Assembly (NCBI GenBank): GCA_022013235.1
Contig: JAKLQR010000101.1
Span: 1 to 5,268, forward strand
Direction of reading: 5' to 3'
Origin: Thermodesulfovibrionales bacterium
GTDB taxonomy: Bacteria > Nitrospirota > Thermodesulfovibrionia > Thermodesulfovibrionales > SM23-35
DNA: 5,268 nt
Shown here one piece after another: positions 1 to 5,268 of the stretch. Position numbers and translations under genes: made by a program. Each line of letters opens with the position of its first letter. The stretch's first letter is position 1. Under the pieces are notes generated by a model that worked only from the letters and a program-made list of their open reading frames with translations, was not told the origin of the DNA and searched no databases.

Positions 1-818
1 AGCGCCCTGGCGATCATCTCATCGACGTCTTCCTCCTCCCTCTTTTCTTCAAATGACATGAGGATCGGCTCCGCCTTATCCAGAATATCCTTGCTCCTTG
101 CGGACATATCTGTCTGGAACGTGCCGATGACCTTATCAGCAATGGTCTGTGAGAGCATTGCCCTGACCTTTGTCAACGCCTCTTCAGAACCTCCGATAAG
201 GAGCCTGCCGACATATTCACCGGAGAGAAACGAATCCAGTTTCTTCAGAACGTCCTTCAGGTGCATGCTCACATGGTAATCGATATGCCGTTCATAGCTT
301 TTCTCCGCAAGGGCGAACCATCCGCCTTTCTTATGTCTGGCGGGCACATTCTCACTATGGACCTCGGCGTACTCTTCAATCTCTCCAAGGTGCACCAGGA
401 ATAACCGTGCCGAGTCCCTGCCGACAAGCAGAATGGCATACCTCTGGTAATTGTCAAGGACGCCGAGCAGCGGTTTTATGTAAGGGATCTGATCAACGAT
501 GATTTCATTCCTGAGAGGAACTGACAGATGGAACTCTTTCCAGAATTTATTCTCCTGAGAACTCAGGAGCGCAAGCCCCTTCTTGAAAATCCTTTTATTG
601 GAGAGGATATATGATTCAATCTTTTCGAGATCAGCGCTGATCCGCTTCAGGACAGGCTTCGCGAGACTTTCGGTCGTCTGTTTCAGCATATTCTTTACAT
701 GAATAACATAATTGTCCTTTACAGTCGATATGGGATTCACATTCAGATAGAGGCTCACAAAATAGGCATCGTCACCCCGCATCTTCGCTATCTCTTTGAG
801 TTCTTCCCTGTTAAGCAT
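1..818 (-). CDS. baeRF-family (eRF1/Vms1-like) protein, C-terminus cut off
   Basis: Partial gene: 272 complete codons are open from ATG 818 to the left window edge with no stop, so the C-terminus is missing. Translation begins MLNREELKEIAKMRGDDAYF. The N-terminal part carries the 'SLYLNVNP' strand (residues 22-29) typical of bacterial archaeo-eukaryotic release factor (baeRF) proteins. A central eRF1-domain-2-like region has RDSARLFLVHLGEI, then a basic loop with GGW at residues 165-167 followed by 'ERHIDYHVSMH'. The GGW sits where eRF1/Vms1 relatives carry GGQ. A third region with 'LLIGGSEEALTKVRAML' resembles the eRF1 domain-3-type fold. Members are predicted to be ribosome-associated peptidyl-tRNA hydrolases or rescue factors; few have been tested. 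It starts 67 nt after the C26 gene and has its own AAGGAGG. Family placement is from remembered motifs, fairly sure; subfamily (perhaps family 10) and function are inference. Confidence 0.75.
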   Translation of the reverse strand, partial: MLNREELKEIAKMRGDDAYFVSLYLNVNPISTVKDNYVIHVKNMLKQTTESLAKPVLKRISADLEKIESYILSNKRIFKKGLALLSSQENKFWKEFHLSVPLRNEIIVDQIPYIKPLLGVLDNYQRYAILLVGRDSARLFLVHLGEIEEYAEVHSENVPARHKKGGWFALAEKSYERHIDYHVSMHLKDVLKKLDSFLSGEYVGRLLIGGSEEALTKVRAMLSQTIADKVIGTFQTDMSARSKDILDKAEPILMSFEEKREEEDVDEMIARA

Positions 819-823
819 ATTCT

Positions 824-830
824 CCTCCTT
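824..830 (-). promoter_or_regulatory. Strong Shine-Dalgarno site of the baeRF-like gene
   Basis: The minus strand reads AAGGAGG with GGAGG 5 nt before the ATG at 818. This is close to a perfect anti-16S match and fixes the start of the left-edge gene. It is the strongest ribosome site in the window, consistent with independent translation after the 67-nt gap. No clear hairpin terminator or promoter was seen in that gap. Confidence 0.8.
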
Positions 831-885
831 GTCTGTGTAAGAATAGTTCGAAAAGCACGAAAAAATCGGATATTCTTTCTGTTTC

Positions 886-1548
886 CTATCGTTGAGATGC
901 CTCTATAAACTTACTGAAGAGATGCATTGAAAGCACACTCTCCATATCACGCTCAGGATGCCATTGGACGCCGACAAGAAATGGATAGTCTTCTCTGGAG
1001 AACGCCTCTGCGAGGTTGTCGGGAGAAAAGACGAACGCGGACAGACCATCCCCGATATTTTTTACTCCCTGATGATGTGTGCTGTTTACAGAAAACGTAC
1101 CTTGTTCAAGAAACCTGTTTTCTGTGCTCACAATTTTATGATACCCTGTTTTATGATTAATTGCTACTTCAGCATGCGGTTCAATATCCTGGAAGAGTGT
1201 GCCGCCGAAAAAAACATTCAGCAACTGCATTCCGTAACAGATGCCGAGAACAGGTTTGCGCAGTTCCATAACCGGATTGAGCAGTGAGAACTCAAAATCG
1301 CTCCTTTCCCTGGAGACAGTCCTAACCTCAGTAGACGCAGGTTCGCCATAATACTCCGGGGCAAGATCATCACCTCCCGGTATAAGCAGTCCGTCGATAA
1401 ACGCAGCATAGTCTGACGCATTCCGGTCCGGCGGGAGGAATACCGGAACTCCGCCGCTCTTTCTGACCGCAGCAGCATAGGAATACTTCATCTTCACCTG
1501 TTCGCCTTCTTTGTCCATGGTAATGCCGATAAGGGGTTTAACGCCCAT
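886..1548 (-). CDS. Peptidase C26, gamma-glutamyl hydrolase-type class I glutamine amidotransferase-like protein
   Basis: A 220-residue cytoplasmic protein, full length for the PuuD/gamma-glutamyl-GABA hydrolase branch of peptidase C26. The N-terminus MGVKPLIGIT is the usual first strand, and 'LLIPGGDDLAPEYYGE' (54-69) is the family's PGG-D-P-YGE motif. The nucleophile is C104 in 'GICYGMQLLN'. 'VNSTHHQGV' (154-162) and 'GVQWHPE' (193-199, H197 and E199) complete the triad region. Relatives cleave gamma-glutamyl amide bonds, for example in gamma-glutamyl-GABA during putrescine degradation; the substrate here is unknown. PuuD has Arg after the nucleophile (ICRG); here it is Tyr. No putrescine-pathway gene is seen nearby. 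The ATG overlaps the end of the D-aminoacylase gene by 11 nt, with GGGAGAG about 9 nt upstream, so coupled translation is likely. Family call is confident, substrate is not. Confidence 0.9.
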   Translation of the reverse strand: MGVKPLIGITMDKEGEQVKMKYSYAAAVRKSGGVPVFLPPDRNASDYAAFIDGLLIPGGDDLAPEYYGEPASTEVRTVSRERSDFEFSLLNPVMELRKPVLGICYGMQLLNVFFGGTLFQDIEPHAEVAINHKTGYHKIVSTENRFLEQGTFSVNSTHHQGVKNIGDGLSAFVFSPDNLAEAFSREDYPFLVGVQWHPERDMESVLSMHLFSKFIEASQR

Positions 1549-3190
1549 ATTTCAATACTCTCCCGGGCCTGTGCAGTGTTGTCTCGCCGTCCCACACCAC
1601 CGGTTTCCCATTCACCATTACCATATGGATCCCTTCAGGCCTGAGAAAAGGTTCGTCGAAGGTTGCCCTGTCTCTTATTTTCTGGTATTGAAACAGAACA
1701 ATGTCTGCGAATGCGCCTTTCTTCAGGATCCCCCTGTCTTGTATCCCGAAAGTCCGTGCAGGGAGCATGGTTATCCTGTGGACAGCCTCCTGAATACTCA
1801 ACATGCCTTTGTCTCTCACATACTCTCCGAGGAATCTCGGGAAGCTCCCGAATCCCCTCGGGTGGGGTTTCCCCTTGCAGGTTGGACCGCTGTAAGACCG
1901 CGCAGAACTGTCTGTCCCGATCATGACATAAGGAAGCGACAGGAACTTCTTCAGGTTCTCCTCATGCATAGAGAGAAAAATCGCGCCTGCCCTGAGCTTT
2001 TCCCCAATAAGTATCCGGAAAAGCATATCAACCGGCTCCGCCCCTTTGATGCCTGCAATCTCAGCGATGCTCTTTCCTTCCATCCATGCATTTTTTCGTG
2101 ACGCCACAGTTGCTATCCGTATGCTGTCCCAATATCTTTTCTCCGGATGTGCGTAGAGTATTTCTTTTCTTATTCTCTCCCGTATCTCCGGGTTTTTTAT
2201 CCTTCTCAGCTCCTCCTGGTTTCCCCCCTCGTATGTCCATTCGGGCAGAATCGTATCGAGATCAGTTGATGCTGCGATATAAGGGTATCTGTCAGCAGTT
2301 ACCCGAAGACCTTTTTTTCGCGCGTTCTCTATACTCGCAACGGCTTCGTCTGCCTTGTGCCAGTTTTTCTCTCCGCCTGTCTTAATATGGGAGATATGGA
2401 CCTTTACATCCGCTTCCTTTCCAATGGTGAGTGTCTCCTGTATGGATTCTATCAATGCATCCCCCTCGCTCCGCATATGAGTTGTGTAGATTCCGGATAT
2501 GCCTCTGCCCTTCCCTGCCCGGTGAGAACCCGGAATGGTTTTGTCCGGGATGGACATAACCCTGGAAAGCTCGATCAATTCTGCGGTATCCGAATATACG
2601 CCCGGTGGATAGATCAGTCCTGTCGAAAGACCGATTGCCCCTTCGCTGAGGGATTGCGCAAGGAGCCTGCACATCCGCTTTTTCTCCTTGTCTGTCGCTT
2701 CCCTGCCTTCGTAGCCAAGGACGCTGGCCCTGATGTTTCCGTGACCGGCAAGGGTAAGGAAATTCAATGAAATGCCTCTCTCATGGAGCAGCCTGAAATA
2801 CTCCCGGAAAGACTTCCATCGTTCGCGGATGTTGAATTCCTTCAGATCGTCTTCCCTGCGCTCCAATGCTTCACCCAGGAGAGGGGCCGCGGACAGTCCG
2901 CAGTTGCCGTTTATTTCGGTGGTTATCCCCTGTAACACCTTGCCTTCTGCGCGGGGGTCTGCGAGAAGGGTGAATTCCGAATGCGCATGGGTATCGATAA
3001 AACCGGGACAGACTACCATACCCACCGCGTCGATTTTCTTCTTTGCCCTCACTTCCGGTCCGGACCGGCCAGAGGGCGAGGTTTTCTTCACAAATACTAT
3101 CCTCCCTCCGGTTATGCCTATATCTCCTTCAAACGGTTCCGAACCGATCCCGTCAATGACAAGACCTCTCTGGATGACTGTATCAACCAT
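1538..3190 (-). CDS. D-aminoacylase / N-acyl-D-amino-acid deacylase family amidohydrolase
   Basis: A 550-residue metal-dependent amidohydrolase, slightly longer than typical D-aminoacylases (about 480-530). It opens with the small beta domain ('VIQRGLVIDGIG') found in Amidohydrolase_3 proteins. Metal-site motifs in order are 'GFIDTHAHSE' (H68, H70), 'INGNCGLSAAP' with C97 (the family's bridging Cys), 'YTTHMRSEG' (H238), 'HISHIK' (H268) and 'IGTDSSA' (D427, the catalytic Asp). 'HPRGFGSFPRFLGEYVR' and 'ILKKGAFADIVLF' are further family signatures. No signal peptide, so cytoplasmic. Known relatives release D-amino acids from N-acyl-D-amino acids; some act on D-Asp or D-Glu derivatives. An extra segment at about residues 212-231 lies just before H238. 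The ATG overlaps the EcfT-like stop by 8 nt and shows no clear Shine-Dalgarno, pointing to coupling. Family is confident; exact substrate unknown, and dihydroorotase- or hydantoinase-like roles are less likely. Confidence 0.92.
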   Translation of the reverse strand: MVDTVIQRGLVIDGIGSEPFEGDIGITGGRIVFVKKTSPSGRSGPEVRAKKKIDAVGMVVCPGFIDTHAHSEFTLLADPRAEGKVLQGITTEINGNCGLSAAPLLGEALERREDDLKEFNIRERWKSFREYFRLLHERGISLNFLTLAGHGNIRASVLGYEGREATDKEKKRMCRLLAQSLSEGAIGLSTGLIYPPGVYSDTAELIELSRVMSIPDKTIPGSHRAGKGRGISGIYTTHMRSEGDALIESIQETLTIGKEADVKVHISHIKTGGEKNWHKADEAVASIENARKKGLRVTADRYPYIAASTDLDTILPEWTYEGGNQEELRRIKNPEIRERIRKEILYAHPEKRYWDSIRIATVASRKNAWMEGKSIAEIAGIKGAEPVDMLFRILIGEKLRAGAIFLSMHEENLKKFLSLPYVMIGTDSSARSYSGPTCKGKPHPRGFGSFPRFLGEYVRDKGMLSIQEAVHRITMLPARTFGIQDRGILKKGAFADIVLFQYQKIRDRATFDEPFLRPEGIHMVMVNGKPVVWDGETTLHRPGRVLKYGR

Positions 3191-3827
3191 CGTGCGTACG
3201 CTCTGATTTATCGTTCAGAAATTTTTCCGGCGACTCCAGCCCCTGCACAAAAAGGGCGCTGAAAACCATGGCTGCTGTTCTTATACGGTTCCAGAACCCG
3301 GACACGTTTTCTTCTTTCATCTTTTCCCTGTATACCCCTGCTATTTCTTTTGTAAGCTTCGGGAGGGATTTCATGACAAGTCCCATGGTCGAGAAAAATT
3401 CTCCAACCGGCAACCCAAAGCGTTCCAGTGGCCGGAACATCCTGCCCATGGCAGCAACGAGTGATTCGATCGATGTCGTCCCAATCACTATCTTTGCGCC
3501 CATGATCATGAGAAATACCCTCAGGGTTCTTACGGCTGCGATAGTAAAACCCTCTTCAGTAATAATCAGCATTCCCGAATGATAGAGCACTTTCCCCTGA
3601 TGAAAGAAGACATTGCTGAGGAACGTGAACATCAGCAGGAGGCTGATGGGAACCCACCCCTGCCTGACGAAACGAAACGGAACCGCAAGGAGGAGGGGCG
3701 AGACGGCAAGAGTGAGAACGGCAAAGACACCGGGAGACTTGATTATAAAAAGGGAGATGACGAAGAAGACATAGAGGAGAATCTTGATCGGGGCAGGCAA
3801 GTGTTTACCTGTAATTCCGGCCTTCAC
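3183..3827 (-). CDS. Divergent EcfT/CbiQ-like ECF transporter T-component
   Basis: A hydrophobic protein of 214 residues from a GTG start. Likely membrane segments lie near residues 14-29, 33-50, 58-74, 100-118 and 183-198. The stretch from 'TTSIESLVAAMGRMFRPLER' through 'FGLPVGEFFSTMGLVMKSLP' (117-156) matches the EcfT/CbiQ pattern TT-(dlidAL)-LRPL-(kG-P)-(mgl-R-P). T-components couple two ABC ATPases to a substrate-binding S-component for vitamin or metal uptake. The two C-terminal Ala-Arg-Gly coupling motifs of classical T-proteins are not seen: the equivalent region reads 'REKMKEEN' and the tail 'GLESPEKFLNDK'. No ATPase or S-component gene is in the window. GTG 3827 overlaps the amidase by 23 nt. 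An in-frame TTG at 3800, preceded by AGGT at 6 nt and just after the amidase stop, is a good alternative start. Family fairly likely; activity and substrate unknown. Confidence 0.72.
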   Translation of the reverse strand: MKAGITGKHLPAPIKILLYVFFVISLFIIKSPGVFAVLTLAVSPLLLAVPFRFVRQGWVPISLLLMFTFLSNVFFHQGKVLYHSGMLIITEEGFTIAAVRTLRVFLMIMGAKIVIGTTSIESLVAAMGRMFRPLERFGLPVGEFFSTMGLVMKSLPKLTKEIAGVYREKMKEENVSGFWNRIRTAAMVFSALFVQGLESPEKFLNDKSERTHDG

Positions 3828-5001
3828 TTTTCAGCTCAACGACCTTCTGGATCATCGGTGTTGATTGAAAATATTTTTTGATACCTTCGACAATCGCTTC
3901 AGCGATTTCCATTCTGTAGCTGTCCTGGGAAAGAAGTTTTTCTTCCTCCGGATTACTGATGAACGACACCTCTACAAGCACCGACGGCATACGTGCTCCA
4001 AAGAGCACATAAAAAAGGGCCTGTTTCACTCCAAGGTCATCCCGTTCTTCAATCCTTGATACCATAGACCGCTGGATATAGTTTGCGAGTTTGATGGACT
4101 CATCCCGCTTGTTCTCCCGCAGAAGGGCACTCTTGATAATATCCACAATGTCCATCTTCTTGTTCATGTCTCTCATTTTTTTCAGGGATATCTGGTTCTC
4201 CCGCGCCGCAACACGTAGTGCTTCCTCGTCGTCTGTCCAGTTGAGCATATAGGTTTCGATCCCTTTTGCCTGCCTTCGCTGACTTGCATTCGCATGGACT
4301 GAAACAAAAAGGTCCGCGTTTTTCCTGTTCGCTATGGCAGTCCTTGCTTCAAGAGGCAGATACACATCCCTGTCTCTTGTAAAAATCACTTCGTAAAGCG
4401 GATCGTTCATGAGGATCTTCCCCACTTTTAAGGCAATATCCAGAACAACATCTTTTTCATAGAGTTTCCGTAATCCGACCGCACCGGGGTCATGACCTCC
4501 ATGACCGGGGTCGATTACAATCCGTCGCTTTGCCATGAGAAGATCCGGTTTCTCCGGTATCTTTGTCCTGCTTCCCTGAATATCGATAACCAGTCTTACC
4601 GGGTTTTCGAGCATAAAGGACCTGCAGTCTGTCAGACTCTCCAGATCGAGGACAACCCTCACCGTTGACGGGTTGAACTGGCCTGCCCTTACAGACTTCA
4701 AGATGCCGTCTCCGACAGAAAAACTTGTCCTGACCTCCTTGTCCAGCGTAACATTGAGGAGGTCAAAATAGAGCCTGTCAGGGTTCGTCAAATGATTTTT
4801 CGAAAAATTCACAGGCTCGGATAATTCTATCACTACCCGCGTGTAATCATCAGAGGACCAGTATTTGATATTGGTTATCTTTGTATCAGAAGCGCTGACG
4901 GCAAAAGGGAACACAACAAGCAGACAAAGGAATGGAAAGAAGATGAACCTTGTTTTTTCTTTCAGGAGGTTTAAAAACAATTTCTGTTCTCCAAACCCCA
5001 T
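3805..5001 (-). CDS. Secreted N-acetylmuramoyl-L-alanine amidase (AMIN + Amidase_3, AmiC-type)
   Basis: Cleaves the amide between MurNAc and L-Ala of peptidoglycan, acting in the periplasm. I place the start at ATG 5001 (398 residues): AAAGGA lies 4 nt upstream and the protein then begins with a Sec-type signal peptide (Lys-rich n-region, hydrophobic core 'FIFFPFLCLLVVFPFAVSA', cleavage near A37). An upstream in-frame ATG (5109) would run through the NifU-like gene and bury the signal. An AMIN domain spans about residues 40-142 (probable peptidoglycan or septal targeting). The Amidase_3 domain starts at 'RRIVIDPGHGGHDPGAVG', with zinc ligands H167, E182 and H236 ('VSVHANA') and catalytic E344 ('VLVEVSFISN'). 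A charged helical insertion lies between H236 and E344, as in amidases held inactive until a LytM-type activator binds. No twin-arginine is seen, unlike E. coli AmiC. It follows the NifU-like gene by 8 nt. Very confident. Confidence 0.95.
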   Translation of the reverse strand: MGFGEQKLFLNLLKEKTRFIFFPFLCLLVVFPFAVSASDTKITNIKYWSSDDYTRVVIELSEPVNFSKNHLTNPDRLYFDLLNVTLDKEVRTSFSVGDGILKSVRAGQFNPSTVRVVLDLESLTDCRSFMLENPVRLVIDIQGSRTKIPEKPDLLMAKRRIVIDPGHGGHDPGAVGLRKLYEKDVVLDIALKVGKILMNDPLYEVIFTRDRDVYLPLEARTAIANRKNADLFVSVHANASQRRQAKGIETYMLNWTDDEEALRVAARENQISLKKMRDMNKKMDIVDIIKSALLRENKRDESIKLANYIQRSMVSRIEERDDLGVKQALFYVLFGARMPSVLVEVSFISNPEEEKLLSQDSYRMEIAEAIVEGIKKYFQSTPMIQKVVELKSEGRNYR

Positions 5002-5005
5002 GCAG

Positions 5006-5011
5006 TCCTTT
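5006..5011 (-). promoter_or_regulatory. Shine-Dalgarno site that decides the amidase start
   Basis: The minus strand reads AAAGGA, 4 nt before the ATG at 5001, and it overlaps the TAA stop of the NifU-like gene (5012-5010). Together with the signal peptide that directly follows, it supports a 398-residue amidase rather than the 434-residue version that starts at 5109 inside the neighbour. Confidence 0.7.
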
Positions 5012-5231
5012 AAACGGCCTGAACCGCTTTGATTTCCGGGATTTCCTTCTTGAGATGCGCTTCGACCCAGTTCTTCAGAGTGAGCGTGGACATTGGACAG
5101 GTTCCGCATGCGCCTTTCAGCTTCACATAGACTATGTTATCCTTGATCTCAACAAGATCTATATCGCCGCCATCTCTTTTAAGTCCCGCCCTCACTGTTT
5201 CGAGTGCCTTCTCAACCTTCTCCTTCAGCAT
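5010..5231 (-). CDS. NifU C-terminal domain (Nfu-type) Fe-S protein
   Basis: A complete 73-residue protein consisting only of the NifU C-terminal (Nfu) domain. Sequence features are 'VRAGLKRDGGDIDLVEI' (13-29, the usual R-(x)-DGGD-(i/v) motif), the C-x-x-C pair C42/C45 in 'GACGTCPMSTLTLKN', and the ending 'EIPEIKAVQAV'. Nfu domains bind a bridging [4Fe-4S] cluster, often as a dimer, and carry clusters to target proteins in the cytoplasm. The full NifU has an additional IscU-like N-terminal domain; this is a stand-alone form, normal in many bacteria. It is the first gene of the visible run, with GGAGG 4 nt upstream of its ATG, and 8 nt separate its stop from the amidase start. Its link with a wall amidase is not explained by function and may only reflect a shared promoter. 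Very confident on the family. Confidence 0.95.
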   Translation of the reverse strand: MLKEKVEKALETVRAGLKRDGGDIDLVEIKDNIVYVKLKGACGTCPMSTLTLKNWVEAHLKKEIPEIKAVQAV

Positions 5232-5235
5232 ATAT

Positions 5236-5240
5236 CCTCC
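5236..5240 (-). promoter_or_regulatory. Shine-Dalgarno site of the NifU-like gene
   Basis: GGAGG on the minus strand, 4 nt before ATG 5231, inside an AT-rich leader that continues to the window edge. Confidence 0.75.
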
Positions 5241-5253
5241 ATATTTTTATTTA

Positions 5254-5259
5254 ATAATA
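5254..5259 (-). promoter_or_regulatory. Possible -10 box upstream of the NifU-like gene
   Basis: The minus strand reads TATTAT (5 of 6 with TATAAT) in AT-rich DNA 22 nt before the ATG at 5231. The matching -35 region would lie beyond the right edge, so this cannot be confirmed. AT-rich leaders give such hits by chance. If real, it would be the promoter of the whole run. Confidence 0.25.
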
Positions 5260-5268
5260 GAAAAATAG

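Noticed and set aside
819..885. Possible terminator or promoter between the C26 and baeRF-like genes
   Set aside because: A T-rich run is present on the minus strand but no stable GC-rich hairpin precedes it; the best -10-like TATTCT has no properly spaced -35.
1511..2101. Plus-strand open frame of 196 codons
   Set aside because: Antisense to the conserved 3' half of the D-aminoacylase; no recognisable domain, His/Pro/Cys-rich shadow composition, no good ribosome site.
2772..3206. Plus-strand open frame of 144 codons
   Set aside because: Lies opposite the metal-binding N-terminal half of the D-aminoacylase, which has clear family motifs; no motif of its own.
3579..3881. Plus-strand open frame encoding a very charged Lys/Glu/Asp-rich protein
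   Set aside because: Antisense of hydrophobic codons of the EcfT-like gene gives such charged sequence automatically; no independent support.
4484..4515. Short repeat of 'accggggtc' separated by about 14 nt
   Set aside because: It encodes the repeated Asp-Pro-Gly of the amidase zinc motif DPGHGGHDPGA, so protein constraint explains it.
5002..5109. Upstream 36-residue extension of the amidase
   Set aside because: It is the NifU-like gene read in another frame; it would place a polar tail before the signal peptide, while ATG 5001 has a suitable AAAGGA.

Overview
The window is one co-directional run of six genes, all read on the minus strand, from a small NifU-domain gene at the right edge to a gene cut by the left edge. 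No RNA gene, mobile element, CRISPR array or convincing plus-strand gene is visible. Genes are packed with 8-nt gaps or short overlaps, Shine-Dalgarno sites are strong, and base composition is balanced. This is a Gram-negative-style chromosomal gene set. An AMIN/Amidase_3 wall amidase, an ECF T-like protein and a baeRF-type protein together suggest a Desulfobacterota or Nitrospirota-like bacterium, but that placement is weak inference.

Layout in transcription order (right to left): a stand-alone NifU C-terminal domain protein (5231-5010); a secreted AMIN + Amidase_3 N-acetylmuramoyl-L-alanine amidase, start re-assigned to 5001 (to 3805); a divergent EcfT/CbiQ-like membrane protein (3827-3183); a D-aminoacylase-type amidohydrolase (3190-1538); a class-I glutamine-amidotransferase-like peptidase C26, gamma-glutamyl hydrolase type (1548-886); and, after a 67-nt gap, a bacterial archaeo-eukaryotic release-factor-like (baeRF/Vms1-related) protein (818 to beyond position 1).

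The middle four genes are probably translationally coupled. Three of them are hydrolases for bonds found in murein or its fragments: MurNAc-L-Ala amide, acyl-D-amino acid, and gamma-glutamyl. The fourth is a transporter-like membrane protein. A wall-peptide trimming or salvage function is an attractive hypothesis but is not shown by the sequence. The baeRF-like gene has its own strong ribosome binding site and may belong to a different function. Nothing here is demonstrably a new system. The points most worth a second look are the T-component lacking its ATPase-coupling signatures, the GGW in place of GGQ in the release-factor-like protein, and the hydrolase linkage.
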